Origin: Primorskyibacter flagellatus
GTDB taxonomy: Bacteria; Pseudomonadota; Alphaproteobacteria; Rhodobacterales; Rhodobacteraceae
Assembly (NCBI RefSeq): GCF_900176485.1
Contig: NZ_FWYD01000021.1
Span: forward strand, 1 to 62,480
Reading direction: 5' to 3'
Length of the DNA: 62,480 nt
The notes below the pieces were generated by a model that was given only the letters and a program-made list of their open reading frames with translations, was not told where the DNA came from and did no database searches. Within the stretch, counting starts at the first letter, position 1. Each line of letters opens with the position of its first letter. This document shows positions 8,919 through 17,474 of this stretch, piece after piece. A program made the position numbers and the translations under genes.

Positions 8919-9995
8919 TCATCCTGCGATCACGATCCCGATTTTTCCCATGTGCGACTTCTCGAGGAATGCTTCCTGCGCCGCGCGCAATTCGCGCAGC
9001 GGGTAGGTTTCAACGACCACGGGGTGGATCTCGCCTGCTTCGATACAGCTGACCAGATCAGTGAAGACGCGCGGGTCCTGTCGGGTACTGCCGATGAGCG
9101 CCAGGTCCTTGAGATAGAGTGTCCTCAGATCAAGTTCGACGATCGGGCCGGCGATCGCGCCCGAGGTCACGTAGCGCCCTCGGGGGACCAACGCATCGAG
9201 CAGTTCGGGCCAGCGCGGCCCGCCCACCAGGTCGAGCACGACATCGAAACCCTCTTTCTGAAATACGTCGTTGCGGTCCATTACCGCATCTGCGCCAAGC
9301 GCTTTCAGCCCGTCCATCTTGGCGGGGCTGGTGGACGCCGTGACATGCGCGCCGCGCCGCTTGGCGAGTTGCACGGCCGCCGAGCCGACGCCGCCCGATG
9401 CCCCGGTGATCAGCACACGCTCCGCGCCCAGTCCGGCGCGCTGGATCATGCCCTCGGCGGTTGAAAACGCGCATGGGAAGGAGGCGAGTTCGATGTCCGT
9501 GAGCGGGCTGTCGATCCGCAGCGCGTGTTCATCGGCAACGGTCGTGTATTCGGCAAAGCCGCCGTCGCGCTCCGATCCGAAGGTCACCAGTGCATCCGGG
9601 TCCGCGCCTGCGGGGCGATGCATGGGCCGCACCAGCACGCGCTGACCAATCCGCGCGGCGTCCACACCGTCACCGACCGCCACGATCTCATCGCAGCAAT
9701 CCGCGCCTTGAATACGCGGGAAGTTTAGCGCACCGGACCAGGCTCCGTCGGCATCGGAGGCGCCTGCATAGCCCTCCGCGGCGGCCGAGCCGGTGTCGCC
9801 CCGCACGGCCTTCGAATACCAGCCTGTGCGGGTATTGACGTCGGTGTTGTTCACCGCCGATGCACCCACACGGATCAACACCTCACCTGCGCCCGGTCGA
9901 AACACCGGCACATCCTTGCGCCATTCGAGCTTGTCCAGCCCACCATGGCCCGTCAGGACAACGGCTTTCATCGTTTCAGGAAGTGTCATTGGCAA
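8919..9995 (-). CDS. Zinc-binding-type MDR alcohol dehydrogenase / quinone reductase
   Basis: A 358-residue medium-chain dehydrogenase/reductase. The N-terminal GroES-like domain includes GEVLIRVGASAVNNTD, as in quinone oxidoreductase relatives, and the Rossmann domain carries VLITGASGGVGSAAVQLAK at about residues 196-214. The structural and catalytic zinc cysteines of true alcohol dehydrogenases are not in the usual places, so NADPH-dependent reductase activity is more likely. The ATG at 9995 is used; an internal ATG at 9986 is equally possible. It is divergent from a TetR gene across a strong inverted repeat, so it is probably repressed by that regulator. Confidence 0.85.
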   Translation of the reverse strand: MPMTLPETMKAVVLTGHGGLDKLEWRKDVPVFRPGAGEVLIRVGASAVNNTDVNTRTGWYSKAVRGDTGSAAAEGYAGASDADGAWSGALNFPRIQGADCCDEIVAVGDGVDAARIGQRVLVRPMHRPAGADPDALVTFGSERDGGFAEYTTVADEHALRIDSPLTDIELASFPCAFSTAEGMIQRAGLGAERVLITGASGGVGSAAVQLAKRRGAHVTASTSPAKMDGLKALGADAVMDRNDVFQKEGFDVVLDLVGGPRWPELLDALVPRGRYVTSGAIAGPIVELDLRTLYLKDLALIGSTRQDPRVFTDLVSCIEAGEIHPVVVETYPLRELRAAQEAFLEKSHMGKIGIVIAG

Positions 9996-10002
9996 ATGCT
10001 CC

Positions 10003-10052
10003 GATGTAGAATGATTGCTCTACTTGTGGAGGTAGAGAGATCATTCTACATC
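10003..10052. promoter_or_regulatory. Inverted-repeat operator between MDR and TetR genes
   Basis: Arms 10003-10023 and 10032-10052 form a 21-bp inverted repeat with 19 of 21 positions matching, separated by 8 bases. Each arm contains GATGTAGAATGAT or its complement. It fills the 64-base divergent promoter space, as expected for a TetR operator acting on both genes. Confidence 0.7.
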
Positions 10053-10059
10053 GTCAAGC

Positions 10060-10584
10060 ATGAGTGATATGATGCGCAAGATATCCGAGGGGCTTGAACG
10101 CGCTTTCGCAAGCCGTGGCTTCGCCGAGCCCAGCGTCGAGGACTTGCGTGATGCCGCGGGCGTGAGCCTGCGCACGCTCTACAAATACACGCCGTCCCGG
10201 GCGGAAATGGTCTTGGCTGCACTGGAAAATCGGCATCAGCGCTATCTCACCCGTGTCTTCGACGACCTGCCAAGGGAGCCTGAAACGGCGCTCGACACGA
10301 TCCTGTCCCGCGTCGGCAAGTGGATGGCGACCGAGACGTCACACGGCTGCCTTTTTCATGCAGCCGTGGCCGCCGACCCGGGCAGTCACCCTCTCCGCGC
10401 TCTTCTTGAGCGCCACAAGGCCGAGGTGGCGACACGGGCCGCAACGGCGACCGGGCTGGGAGGCTCTGACACCGCGCTTCTGGTAATCATCGAAGGCCTC
10501 ACGCAGGCATGGCCTCTGCGCGGCGAGGCCGCGGTCGAAGCGGCAAAGCAGTTAGGTCATGCGCTGCGGTCGCCGGGAAGTTGA
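10060..10584 (+). CDS. TetR-family transcriptional regulator
   Basis: A 174-residue regulator. The N-terminal HTH covers about residues 8-50, with the recognition helix in VSLRTLYKYTPSRAEM, and a C-terminal ligand domain follows. It is divergent from the MDR reductase gene, and the 21-bp inverted repeat between them is its likely binding site. The ligand is unknown but plausibly is a substrate of the reductase. Slightly short for TetR proteins, which usually have 190-220 residues, but complete in appearance. Confidence 0.85.
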   Translation: MSDMMRKISEGLERAFASRGFAEPSVEDLRDAAGVSLRTLYKYTPSRAEMVLAALENRHQRYLTRVFDDLPREPETALDTILSRVGKWMATETSHGCLFHAAVAADPGSHPLRALLERHKAEVATRAATATGLGGSDTALLVIIEGLTQAWPLRGEAAVEAAKQLGHALRSPGS

Positions 10585-10599
10585 CGGACGCAATCCCGA

Positions 10600-10925
10600 G
10601 TATTGCGGCTTGGTCTGCCTGACAGCCAAGGGCAAGATCAACATGCTGCAATTCGTCAGTGGCTGCTTCGGACAAGCTGCATTACAGCATCGAGTTGACT
10701 GGCTAAATTCCGGCTTGGGCCCTTCGCATCGACTCCGAAGACAACGATCGTTTTTCGTTGAAAAACTTGTGCTTGATCGAAGCATAAGTTGCTGATTCAA
10801 CTCTTCTGTCCAGCGGGAGGGTTGACCAATGTTGGGCCGAGACAGGAAGCGCAGGCAGCACTTTTCTATGAGTTCTTCCTTGAGGACCACATCCCCCAGG
10901 ATCCTCTTCTACGAGGAGCCACCTT
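10600..10925 (+). pseudogene. Remnant of an IS1182-like element (transposase N-terminus)
   Basis: From about 10822 one frame reads VGPRQEAQAALFYEFFLEDH followed by IPQDPLLR, matching the start of IS1182/IS5-type transposases, where it normally continues into a helical DDE protein of over 400 residues. Here it is lost after some 30 residues. The 200 bases before it look like the non-coding left end of the element. The remaining sequence to 11021 has no gene; a GC-rich hairpin lies at 10978-11010 below the RND gene. The exact IS name cannot be given. Confidence 0.5.
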
Positions 10926-11021
10926 CAGCAGCAGACTTGGGCACACGTATAGTGCACTGGACTGCCTTTTCTGGTCGTCGCCGGGAACCCGCACCGCAGG
11001 TCCCCGGCGAAAGGTCCAAAA

Positions 11022-14000
11022 CTACGCACCTGACATCCCCTCCGTCTCGGTCCTGAGCCGCTTGGCTGCGGCCCCAGGTGCAGCGCCCCAGGTTGTGATC
11101 CAGCGGTAGAAAATCGGAGTCAGAAAAAGCGTGAAGACGGTCGCAAAGCCAAGGCCGCCGACGATCACCCAGCCAACGGCGATGCGTGCCTCTGCTCCCG
11201 CGCCAGACGTCAGGATCAGGGGCAAGCCGCCGAAAACAGTGGAGACCATCGTCATCATTACCGGGCGGATGCGCAGGCGGAGCGCGTTGCGGATGGCGGT
11301 GTCGATATCCTCGCCAGCCTCGCGCAGCTGGTTTGCGAATTCAACGATCAGAATGCCGTTTTTGGCCATCACGCCGATCAACATCACGAGGCCGATCTGG
11401 CTGTAGTAGTTCAGCGACCCGCCGGTGATCGAGATCGCCAAGAGTGCGGCGGCAAGGCCGAAGGGCACGGTCAGCATGATGACGACCGCGCTGGCGAAGC
11501 TTTCGAACTGGGCGGCAAGCACCAGCAGAACGACGATCAGCGCAACGCCGAAGATTGCGTACATGCCCCCTTGCGTGTCATCCAGCGTCGCGGCCTCGCC
11601 GGTGAGGGCGATGCCCATGCCCTCGGGCAGAACCTCGTCCGCGATTTCCAGCACCCGGTCCATCGCAGTCGACAGATCCACGCCTTCGCCGAGGTTGGCC
11701 TGCAACGCGACGGACAAGGCTCCGCCGAGCCGCTGGATCTGCGCATCGCTGACCACGGTTTCCAGCGAGGCCACGGTGGACAGCGGGATGTAGGCACCGC
11801 TGGGAAGGCGGATGGAGAGCGATGCGATGTCCGAGGGATCGTCGATCGGCGGGCCACCGGGGAGGACGTTGACGTCTACCTCCACATCATCGGAGAATAC
11901 GCTGACCGCGACATTGCCCTGCACCATTGCCCGCACCAACTGCGTGACGTCGGAGCTGTTCAGCCCCATGTCGCTCGCGGCCGCGGTATCAACGGTGACT
12001 TCCAGCTGCGCATCGACGCTGTTGTTCGAGAGCTGCGGATTGAGGAAGGTGGCGTCCTGCGACATGGCCGCAACAAGGCTGTCGGCCGCCTCTGTCATAT
12101 TGGCAAGGTTGGTGCCGGTGACGGCAAAGCCCAGCCCGCCGCCCGCCCCGCGGATGTTGAGGCTGTTGGTCGAGCGTGCGCTGACCTGCACGCCGGGCAC
12201 CGAGGAGAGTTGCCCGCTGATCTGGGCGATGAGTTCCTGCTGGGTGAAGTCGCGCTCGGCCCAGTCCGGCAGGCGCACGACGATGAAGGCGCTGGTGCCG
12301 CCGCCGATGCCGATGATGCTTTGCACCGTCTCGATCTGGCCGCCTTGCAGGTAGGGTGCGAGGATCTCTTCGACCAGCAGGACCTGGGAATCCAGGTAGT
12401 CGACGGTGGTGTCCGACGCCCCGCGGGCCTGGACGAGGAAGAAGCCGCGGTCTTCCTCCGGCGTGATGGAGGAGGGCAACGTCGTCGCGGCCCCCATGGC
12501 GATCATGGCAAAGCCGATGGCGACGGAAAGCACGAGAAGCGGCGTGCGGATGGCGAAATCCATGACACGGTCGAAGGTGCGCGCAAGGACTCCGGGCGTG
12601 GAAACCGTGGCCTTGGCTTGCGACTTGCCCGGATCGAGCAGCGCCGCCAGCACCGGCGCCAGCGTCAGCGCCGTGATCGACGACAGCGTGACCGCGAAGG
12701 CCAGCACGAAGCCGAACTCCGAGAACACGCCGCCCGCCTGACCGGGCAGGAAGGAGATCGGGATGAACACCGCCGCCAGCGTGGCCGTTGTCGAGATCAC
12801 GGCGAAGAACACCTCGTTGGTGCCGGCGGCGGCGGCGGCGAAGGCGCCCATGCCGGATTTGCGCTTGCGCATGATGTTCTCGATCACCACGATGGCATCG
12901 TCCACCACCATCCCGGTCGCCAGAACCAGCGCCAAGAGGCTGATGGTGTTGACCGAGAAGCCTGTCAGCCAGATCGCGGCCAGCGTGCCGATCAGGGCCA
13001 CGGGGATGGTGACGGCGGGGATCAGCGTGGCGCGCGGCGAGCGCAGGAAGAGGAAGATCACCCCGATCACGATCACGGTGGCCATGAGGATCGACTTCAC
13101 CACCTCGTTGATCGAGCCTTCGATGAAGATGCCATCATCGGAGGTGACCAGAAGCTGCACGCCCTCGGGTAATTGGCTGCGCAACTCGTCAACGGCTGCG
13201 CCCACGTCGCGGGAGATCTCCAGCGTGTTGCCCACGGATTGCCGCGTGATATCGAGGCTGACGGCGGTTTCGCCGTTCACGCGGGTGTAGACGCTCGACT
13301 CCTCCGGGATGAGCTGGACAAAGGCGACGTCCGCCACCTGGGTCGTGTCGTTGATCGGCAATTGGTTGATGGTCTCGACGGTGATTTCTTCGTTGCCGAC
13401 ACGCAGCGACAGGGTCTGTGATTGCGTGGACAGCGACCCCAGCGCTGTGTCGTCGCGCAACTGGGTCAAGGCGGCGGAGAGGTCGAAGACGGTCAACCCA
13501 CGGCTCAGCAGGTTGGGCAGGTTTGCCGCCACGCGAAACTCGTTGGCGCGGTTGCCGCGTACGGTCACTTCGGCGATGCCGTCGATCAGCGACAGGCGCT
13601 CATGGACCGCGCCCTCGGCGATCTGGGTGAGTTGGTCGAAGCTTGCCTCGCCCAGCAGCGCAAGGCGGATGATCGCGTCGGCGTTGCTGTCGCTCTTGGT
13701 GACAGTCGGGTCGTCGATGTCGTCCGGGAGCGCGCGCAGGGTGCTCGACACGATCTCGCGCGCCTCGTTGGCGGCGACGTCGACATCGGTGCCGTCGGAC
13801 AGATCGATGGTGATGCGGCTGGAGCCGGTGCTGGAGGTCGACTCGATGTAGGACATGCCTTCGAGCGCGCTCAGCGCGTCTTCCAGCACCTGCGTAACCT
13901 CGGAGTCCACTGTACTCGCCACCGCACCGTCGTAAGTCGTGCGGACCGAGAGGACCGGCTGGTCCACGTCGGGCATTTCGCGGATGTCGATGCTGGTGAG

Positions 14001-14111
14001 CGCCGCAAGACCGGCGATGACGATCAGCAGGTTCAGCACGATCCCGAAGATCGGCCGCGCCACGAAGGTATCGGCGAACCCGGCCTTGTGCGCCCGTTTT
14101 TCGAAGCTCAT
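11022..14111 (-). CDS. RND multidrug-efflux inner-membrane permease (HAE1 type)
   Basis: A 1029-residue resistance-nodulation-division pump of normal length, with twelve predicted transmembrane helices and two large periplasmic loops. An early helix (FGIVLNLLIVIAGLAALT) and the helix-4 motif GMVVDDAIVVIEN near residue 400, which carries the paired Asp of the proton relay, are both present. It would export drugs or amphiphiles by proton antiport, in complex with the adaptor encoded just upstream and an outer-membrane TolC-type channel that is not in this window. Its ATG overlaps the adaptor stop by 4 bases. The substrate is unknown. Confidence 0.92.
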   Translation of the reverse strand: MSFEKRAHKAGFADTFVARPIFGIVLNLLIVIAGLAALTSIDIREMPDVDQPVLSVRTTYDGAVASTVDSEVTQVLEDALSALEGMSYIESTSSTGSSRITIDLSDGTDVDVAANEAREIVSSTLRALPDDIDDPTVTKSDSNADAIIRLALLGEASFDQLTQIAEGAVHERLSLIDGIAEVTVRGNRANEFRVAANLPNLLSRGLTVFDLSAALTQLRDDTALGSLSTQSQTLSLRVGNEEITVETINQLPINDTTQVADVAFVQLIPEESSVYTRVNGETAVSLDITRQSVGNTLEISRDVGAAVDELRSQLPEGVQLLVTSDDGIFIEGSINEVVKSILMATVIVIGVIFLFLRSPRATLIPAVTIPVALIGTLAAIWLTGFSVNTISLLALVLATGMVVDDAIVVIENIMRKRKSGMGAFAAAAAGTNEVFFAVISTTATLAAVFIPISFLPGQAGGVFSEFGFVLAFAVTLSSITALTLAPVLAALLDPGKSQAKATVSTPGVLARTFDRVMDFAIRTPLLVLSVAIGFAMIAMGAATTLPSSITPEEDRGFFLVQARGASDTTVDYLDSQVLLVEEILAPYLQGGQIETVQSIIGIGGGTSAFIVVRLPDWAERDFTQQELIAQISGQLSSVPGVQVSARSTNSLNIRGAGGGLGFAVTGTNLANMTEAADSLVAAMSQDATFLNPQLSNNSVDAQLEVTVDTAAASDMGLNSSDVTQLVRAMVQGNVAVSVFSDDVEVDVNVLPGGPPIDDPSDIASLSIRLPSGAYIPLSTVASLETVVSDAQIQRLGGALSVALQANLGEGVDLSTAMDRVLEIADEVLPEGMGIALTGEAATLDDTQGGMYAIFGVALIVVLLVLAAQFESFASAVVIMLTVPFGLAAALLAISITGGSLNYYSQIGLVMLIGVMAKNGILIVEFANQLREAGEDIDTAIRNALRLRIRPVMMTMVSTVFGGLPLILTSGAGAEARIAVGWVIVGGLGFATVFTLFLTPIFYRWITTWGAAPGAAAKRLRTETEGMSGA

Positions 14112-15247
14112 GCGCCCGGCCCCCGGCTGGCGTCCGCCGTGGTGACCTGCGCCCCGTCACGCAGCTTCGCCGCGCCCTCGGTCACGATCTGCGCGCCCAC
14201 CTGCGCCTCGGTTTCGATCCAGACCTGATCGCCGTCACGGTAGCGGATGGTAACGGGCGCGCGGCTGGTGCGGCCTTCCTCGACAATCCAGATGCCCGCG
14301 CCGGAGCGGTCCCAGGTGATCGCTGTGGCGGGCACGACCGGCAGAGGCGCGGTCTCCTCGGTCATGCGGATCGCGAAAGTCATGCCCGAGAGCAGCAGCC
14401 CTTCCGCATTGTCGATCTCGGCCTCGACAGTGGCGCTGCGGGTGACGCTGTCGAGACGACTGTCGAAGGCGGTGACCTTGCCCTCAAAAACGCGCCCGGT
14501 GTAGGTCGGCGTCGTCACGAGAACCGGCTTGCCCTCGGTCAGCAGCCCGATGGAACGCTCCGGCACCTCGAAAGTCGCCAGCAAGGTCGAGGTGTCGTCG
14601 ATGGTCACGATGGCGTCACCGCCCGACAGCTGGTCGCCCACATGCACATTGCTCAGTCCCAGCCGCCCGGAAATCGGTGCCACGATGGTGCGATTGTCCA
14701 GCACAACCTCGGCCAGCCCGACATTGGCCACGGCCAGACGCAGCGCAACCTCCGCCTCGGAGAGCGCCACATCCGTCACCACGGCGCTGCCGTTCTGGTG
14801 AAGCCCCTGGTAGCGGGTGACGGTGGCCTGCGCCTGATCGCGGTTGGCCTCGGCGATTTCCAGCGTCAGGCGCTCGGTGCGATCATCCAGCCGCAGCAGG
14901 ACATTGCCCTTCTCGACCGCCTTGTTGGCTTGCAACGCGGTCTCGACAACCTCGCCCGCTTCGGTCGCCACCACTTCGGACCGGCGCAGAGACACGGCGC
15001 TGCCGACGGTGCGCAGCACCAGCGTATAGGCGTGCTCCTCCAGCGGTGCGAGCACGACGGTCGTCGACCGTGCCTGCCCGCGCACGCCGCCAGGACCGCC
15101 ATCCGGGCCGCCGCGCGGCGCGGCGGCTGTTTCCTCGGCCGGGGCACCGCCCCAAAGCTGCGCGACTTGCACGGGAACGCCGAAGGCGATTGCATAGGCG
15201 CCGGTCAGGACGGCCAGCGAGAGGAGGACGATGATGAATCTCTTCAA
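14108..15247 (-). CDS. RND efflux periplasmic adaptor (membrane fusion protein)
   Basis: A 379-residue MFP-family adaptor. An N-terminal membrane anchor (residues 4-23) is followed by a Gly-rich linker, a barrel-sandwich hybrid or lipoyl-like segment (SEVVATEAGEVVET), an alpha-hairpin rich in Gln and Ala, and a beta-barrel (DRTIVAPISGRLG-type strand, here NRTIVAPISGRLG). It links the RND permease to the outer-membrane channel. It is co-transcribed with the permease (4-base overlap). Confidence 0.9.
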   Translation of the reverse strand: MKRFIIVLLSLAVLTGAYAIAFGVPVQVAQLWGGAPAEETAAAPRGGPDGGPGGVRGQARSTTVVLAPLEEHAYTLVLRTVGSAVSLRRSEVVATEAGEVVETALQANKAVEKGNVLLRLDDRTERLTLEIAEANRDQAQATVTRYQGLHQNGSAVVTDVALSEAEVALRLAVANVGLAEVVLDNRTIVAPISGRLGLSNVHVGDQLSGGDAIVTIDDTSTLLATFEVPERSIGLLTEGKPVLVTTPTYTGRVFEGKVTAFDSRLDSVTRSATVEAEIDNAEGLLLSGMTFAIRMTEETAPLPVVPATAITWDRSGAGIWIVEEGRTSRAPVTIRYRDGDQVWIETEAQVGAQIVTEGAAKLRDGAQVTTADASRGPGA

Positions 15248-15319
15248 GGTATTTCAAGCTCCTGATCCCGCATCGTCCCTCGGTGGGTGGCGGGAGGTAT
15301 GTATTTTCGGTTGCGTCTG

Positions 15320-15862
15320 TCAGGCCATGTGGCTCAGCACGTCGTCACGCTTGATGAAGCGATGCCAGCCCAACACCATCACGATGTGTCCCAGCACCAG
15401 CGCCGCCAGCATCCACCCCATCCCGCCGTGCCAGCCGGCTGCGGCCTGCGTCCAGGCAATCGCCGTCTCACGCGCCGGGAAGATCGAGAGGCCAAGGTAG
15501 CTGAGCCCGCGGGTCCCGCCTGCGGCGGCCGGGATCTTGACGACAGGAACGATCATCATGAGCGCATAAAGCGCCGCATGTCCGGCAGTCGCCGCCCGCC
15601 CCACCAGGCCCGAATGCCGTGGCCTTCGACGGAGGTTCCAAAGCGCCCACGCGCCCCGCAACAGCACCAACAGGAACAGCGTCACCCCCAAATCGATGTG
15701 ATAGCTCCACAACGTTTGCCGCAGGGCATTGTCGCGCGGCAGGGCCCAATGCGCGGCAGCAGACAGGAATTGCAGCGCGAACAGCGCGGCCATGCTCCAA
15801 TGCAGCGCGCGGCTCACGGGGCCGAAGCGGTCTGGTCTGTCTGAGAGATTGTCCATGTTCAT
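15320..15862 (-). CDS. Cytochrome b561-type membrane protein
   Basis: A 180-residue four-helix protein of the prokaryotic cytochrome b561 family. Candidate heme-ligating His residues include the one in SRALHWSMAALF (helix 1), SYHIDLG (helix 2), GHAALYALMM (helix 3) and GHIVMVLGWHRF (helix 4). It would pass electrons from the quinone pool, often for superoxide or other small-molecule reduction. It lies 72 bases upstream of the RND adaptor on the same strand, so it may be co-transcribed with the pump genes. A short in-frame alternative start exists at 15856. Confidence 0.8.
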   Translation of the reverse strand: MNMDNLSDRPDRFGPVSRALHWSMAALFALQFLSAAAHWALPRDNALRQTLWSYHIDLGVTLFLLVLLRGAWALWNLRRRPRHSGLVGRAATAGHAALYALMMIVPVVKIPAAAGGTRGLSYLGLSIFPARETAIAWTQAAAGWHGGMGWMLAALVLGHIVMVLGWHRFIKRDDVLSHMA

Positions 15863-15985
15863 GTCCTGTCTGAGGGTCTCGTCTCGCCTGATACGAAACC
15901 TTTGGCGGGTTCCGTCGCAGTGCTCACGGCTTTGTCAACGAGGCAACGGCTTCCGACCGGGGAGCCGGTCAGGGAACACTCATGA

Positions 15986-16501
15986 GTGATCCCTACTGCT
16001 CGAACGAGAACTCCGTCTGGACCTTTTCTCGTGCCTCACGCAGCGCGGCTTACCGCAGTGATGGATGCCAACGTGACGCAAACCTGGCTGCTGGCGCGGG
16101 CCGCTGCAGGCCAGATGAAAGCACAGGCCGAAGGCGGCAAGATCGTGCTGGTGTCGTCGGCGCGCGGGCTTCTGGGCCACCCGGCGGGCTACACCGCCTA
16201 TTGTGCCTCCAAGGCGGCGGTTGACGGGATTACCAAGGCGCTGGGCTGCGAGCTTGGCCCGACCGGCATCACCGTGAATGCCATTGCGCCCACCGTCTTC
16301 CGCTCGCCACTGACCGCGTGGATGTTTGGCGACGACGACAAGGCTAAGGCCGTGCGCGAAGGTTTCCTCGCCCGCGTGCCCAAGGGGCGTCTGGGCGAGC
16401 CGGAAGATCTTGCCGGACCGTTGCTGTTTCTCGCCTCCAAGGCATCCGATTTCTACACCGGGCATATTCTCTATGCCGACGGTGGCTACACGGCGGGTTG
16501 A
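15986..16501 (+). pseudogene. SDR oxidoreductase lacking its N-terminal Rossmann half
   Basis: From about 16061 the frame matches the middle and end of a classical SDR: a VMDANVTQTWLLARAA helix, VLVSSARG, the active site YCASK and the closing YADGGY. The TGxxxGxG nucleotide-binding motif and the first 90 or so residues are missing, replaced by unrelated sequence upstream. A protein made from the ATG at 15986 could not bind NAD(P). The break marks the left edge of a transplanted operon fragment. Confidence 0.7.
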
Positions 16502-16504
16502 GCG

Positions 16505-17431
16505 ATGGTTCCCAAGAAACAACAGATGGCCGTCATCGGTGCCGGGCTCATGGGCCACGGCATCGCCCTGACGCTGGCGCGTGCCGGGCAATACGTGACG
16601 ATCTCGGACCCAATTGCGGAGACTCTGAAGTCCGCACCCAAGCGGATTTCCGACAGTCTCAAGGTGCTGGGTGCCGACGAGGACGAGATCGCCCGCGCGC
16701 TGAAGATGATCGAACTTTGCAGCTCAGTCGGTTCTGCGGTCCGCAAGGCGGATTTCGTCTTCGAGGCCGCGCCGGAAAAGCTCGATCTCAAGCGCCAGAT
16801 CTTTGCCGAGGTCGAAGCGCATGCGCCCGACCACGCGGTGCTGGCGTCGAACACCTCGGTCATCCAGATCACCCGGATCATGGAAGGGTTGCGACTGCGC
16901 GAACGCGCGCTTGGCACCCATTGGTGGAACCCGCCGCACCTGATCCCGCTGGTCGAGGTCATCAAGACCGAATGGACCGACGCTGCAGTGGCCGAGCGGA
17001 TGTATGCCCTGCTGGAAAGCGCCGGAAAGACCCCGGTGATGGTCGAAAAGGACGTTCCAGGATTTATCGGCAACCGCCTGCAGCACGCGCTTTGGCGCGA
17101 GGCGATCAGCCTGGTCGAACGCGACATCTGTGACGCCGAAGCGGTGGATACCGTTGTGAAATCCTGCTTCGGGCGTCGGCTGGCCGTGCTCGGGCCGCTG
17201 GAAAACGCGGATCTGGTCGGCACCGATCTGACGCTGGATATCCACGAGAACGTGCTCTTCGACCTCGAAAGCCGTCAGGGTCCGTCGCCCTACCTTGAAC
17301 AGTTGGTCAGGGACGGCAAGCTGGGCATGAAGAGCGGCGAAGGCTTCCGCAAGTGGACCGAGGCCGAGGCCGAGGCCGTGCGCGCACGCGTCGGCACACA
17401 CTTGAGAAAACTCGACGGAATTCTCGACTGA
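16505..17431 (+). CDS. 3-hydroxyacyl-CoA dehydrogenase family protein
   Basis: A 308-residue NAD-dependent enzyme of the 3-hydroxyacyl-CoA/3-hydroxybutyryl-CoA dehydrogenase family. It has the Rossmann motif IGAGLMGHGIA near residue 10, SNTSVIQIT, the catalytic His region in GTHWWNPPHLIPLVEV and a C-terminal helical domain starting at KDVPGFIGNRLQ. The HWWNPP form, in place of HFFNP, is seen in family members acting on small hydroxy acids such as L-carnitine or hydroxyisobutyrate. It is followed 43 bases later by a TAT-exported ABC binding protein, suggesting import and oxidation of the same compound. Confidence 0.83.
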   Translation: MVPKKQQMAVIGAGLMGHGIALTLARAGQYVTISDPIAETLKSAPKRISDSLKVLGADEDEIARALKMIELCSSVGSAVRKADFVFEAAPEKLDLKRQIFAEVEAHAPDHAVLASNTSVIQITRIMEGLRLRERALGTHWWNPPHLIPLVEVIKTEWTDAAVAERMYALLESAGKTPVMVEKDVPGFIGNRLQHALWREAISLVERDICDAEAVDTVVKSCFGRRLAVLGPLENADLVGTDLTLDIHENVLFDLESRQGPSPYLEQLVRDGKLGMKSGEGFRKWTEAEAEAVRARVGTHLRKLDGILD

Positions 17432-17474
17432 GACAACAACCGCCGGAGGGAGACCGGCACCAAGGGAGGACAAC

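Noticed and set aside
11571-13172. A 533-codon plus-strand open frame
   Set aside because: Antisense to the RND permease, which is a full-length recognisable protein; same biased composition of a shadow frame.
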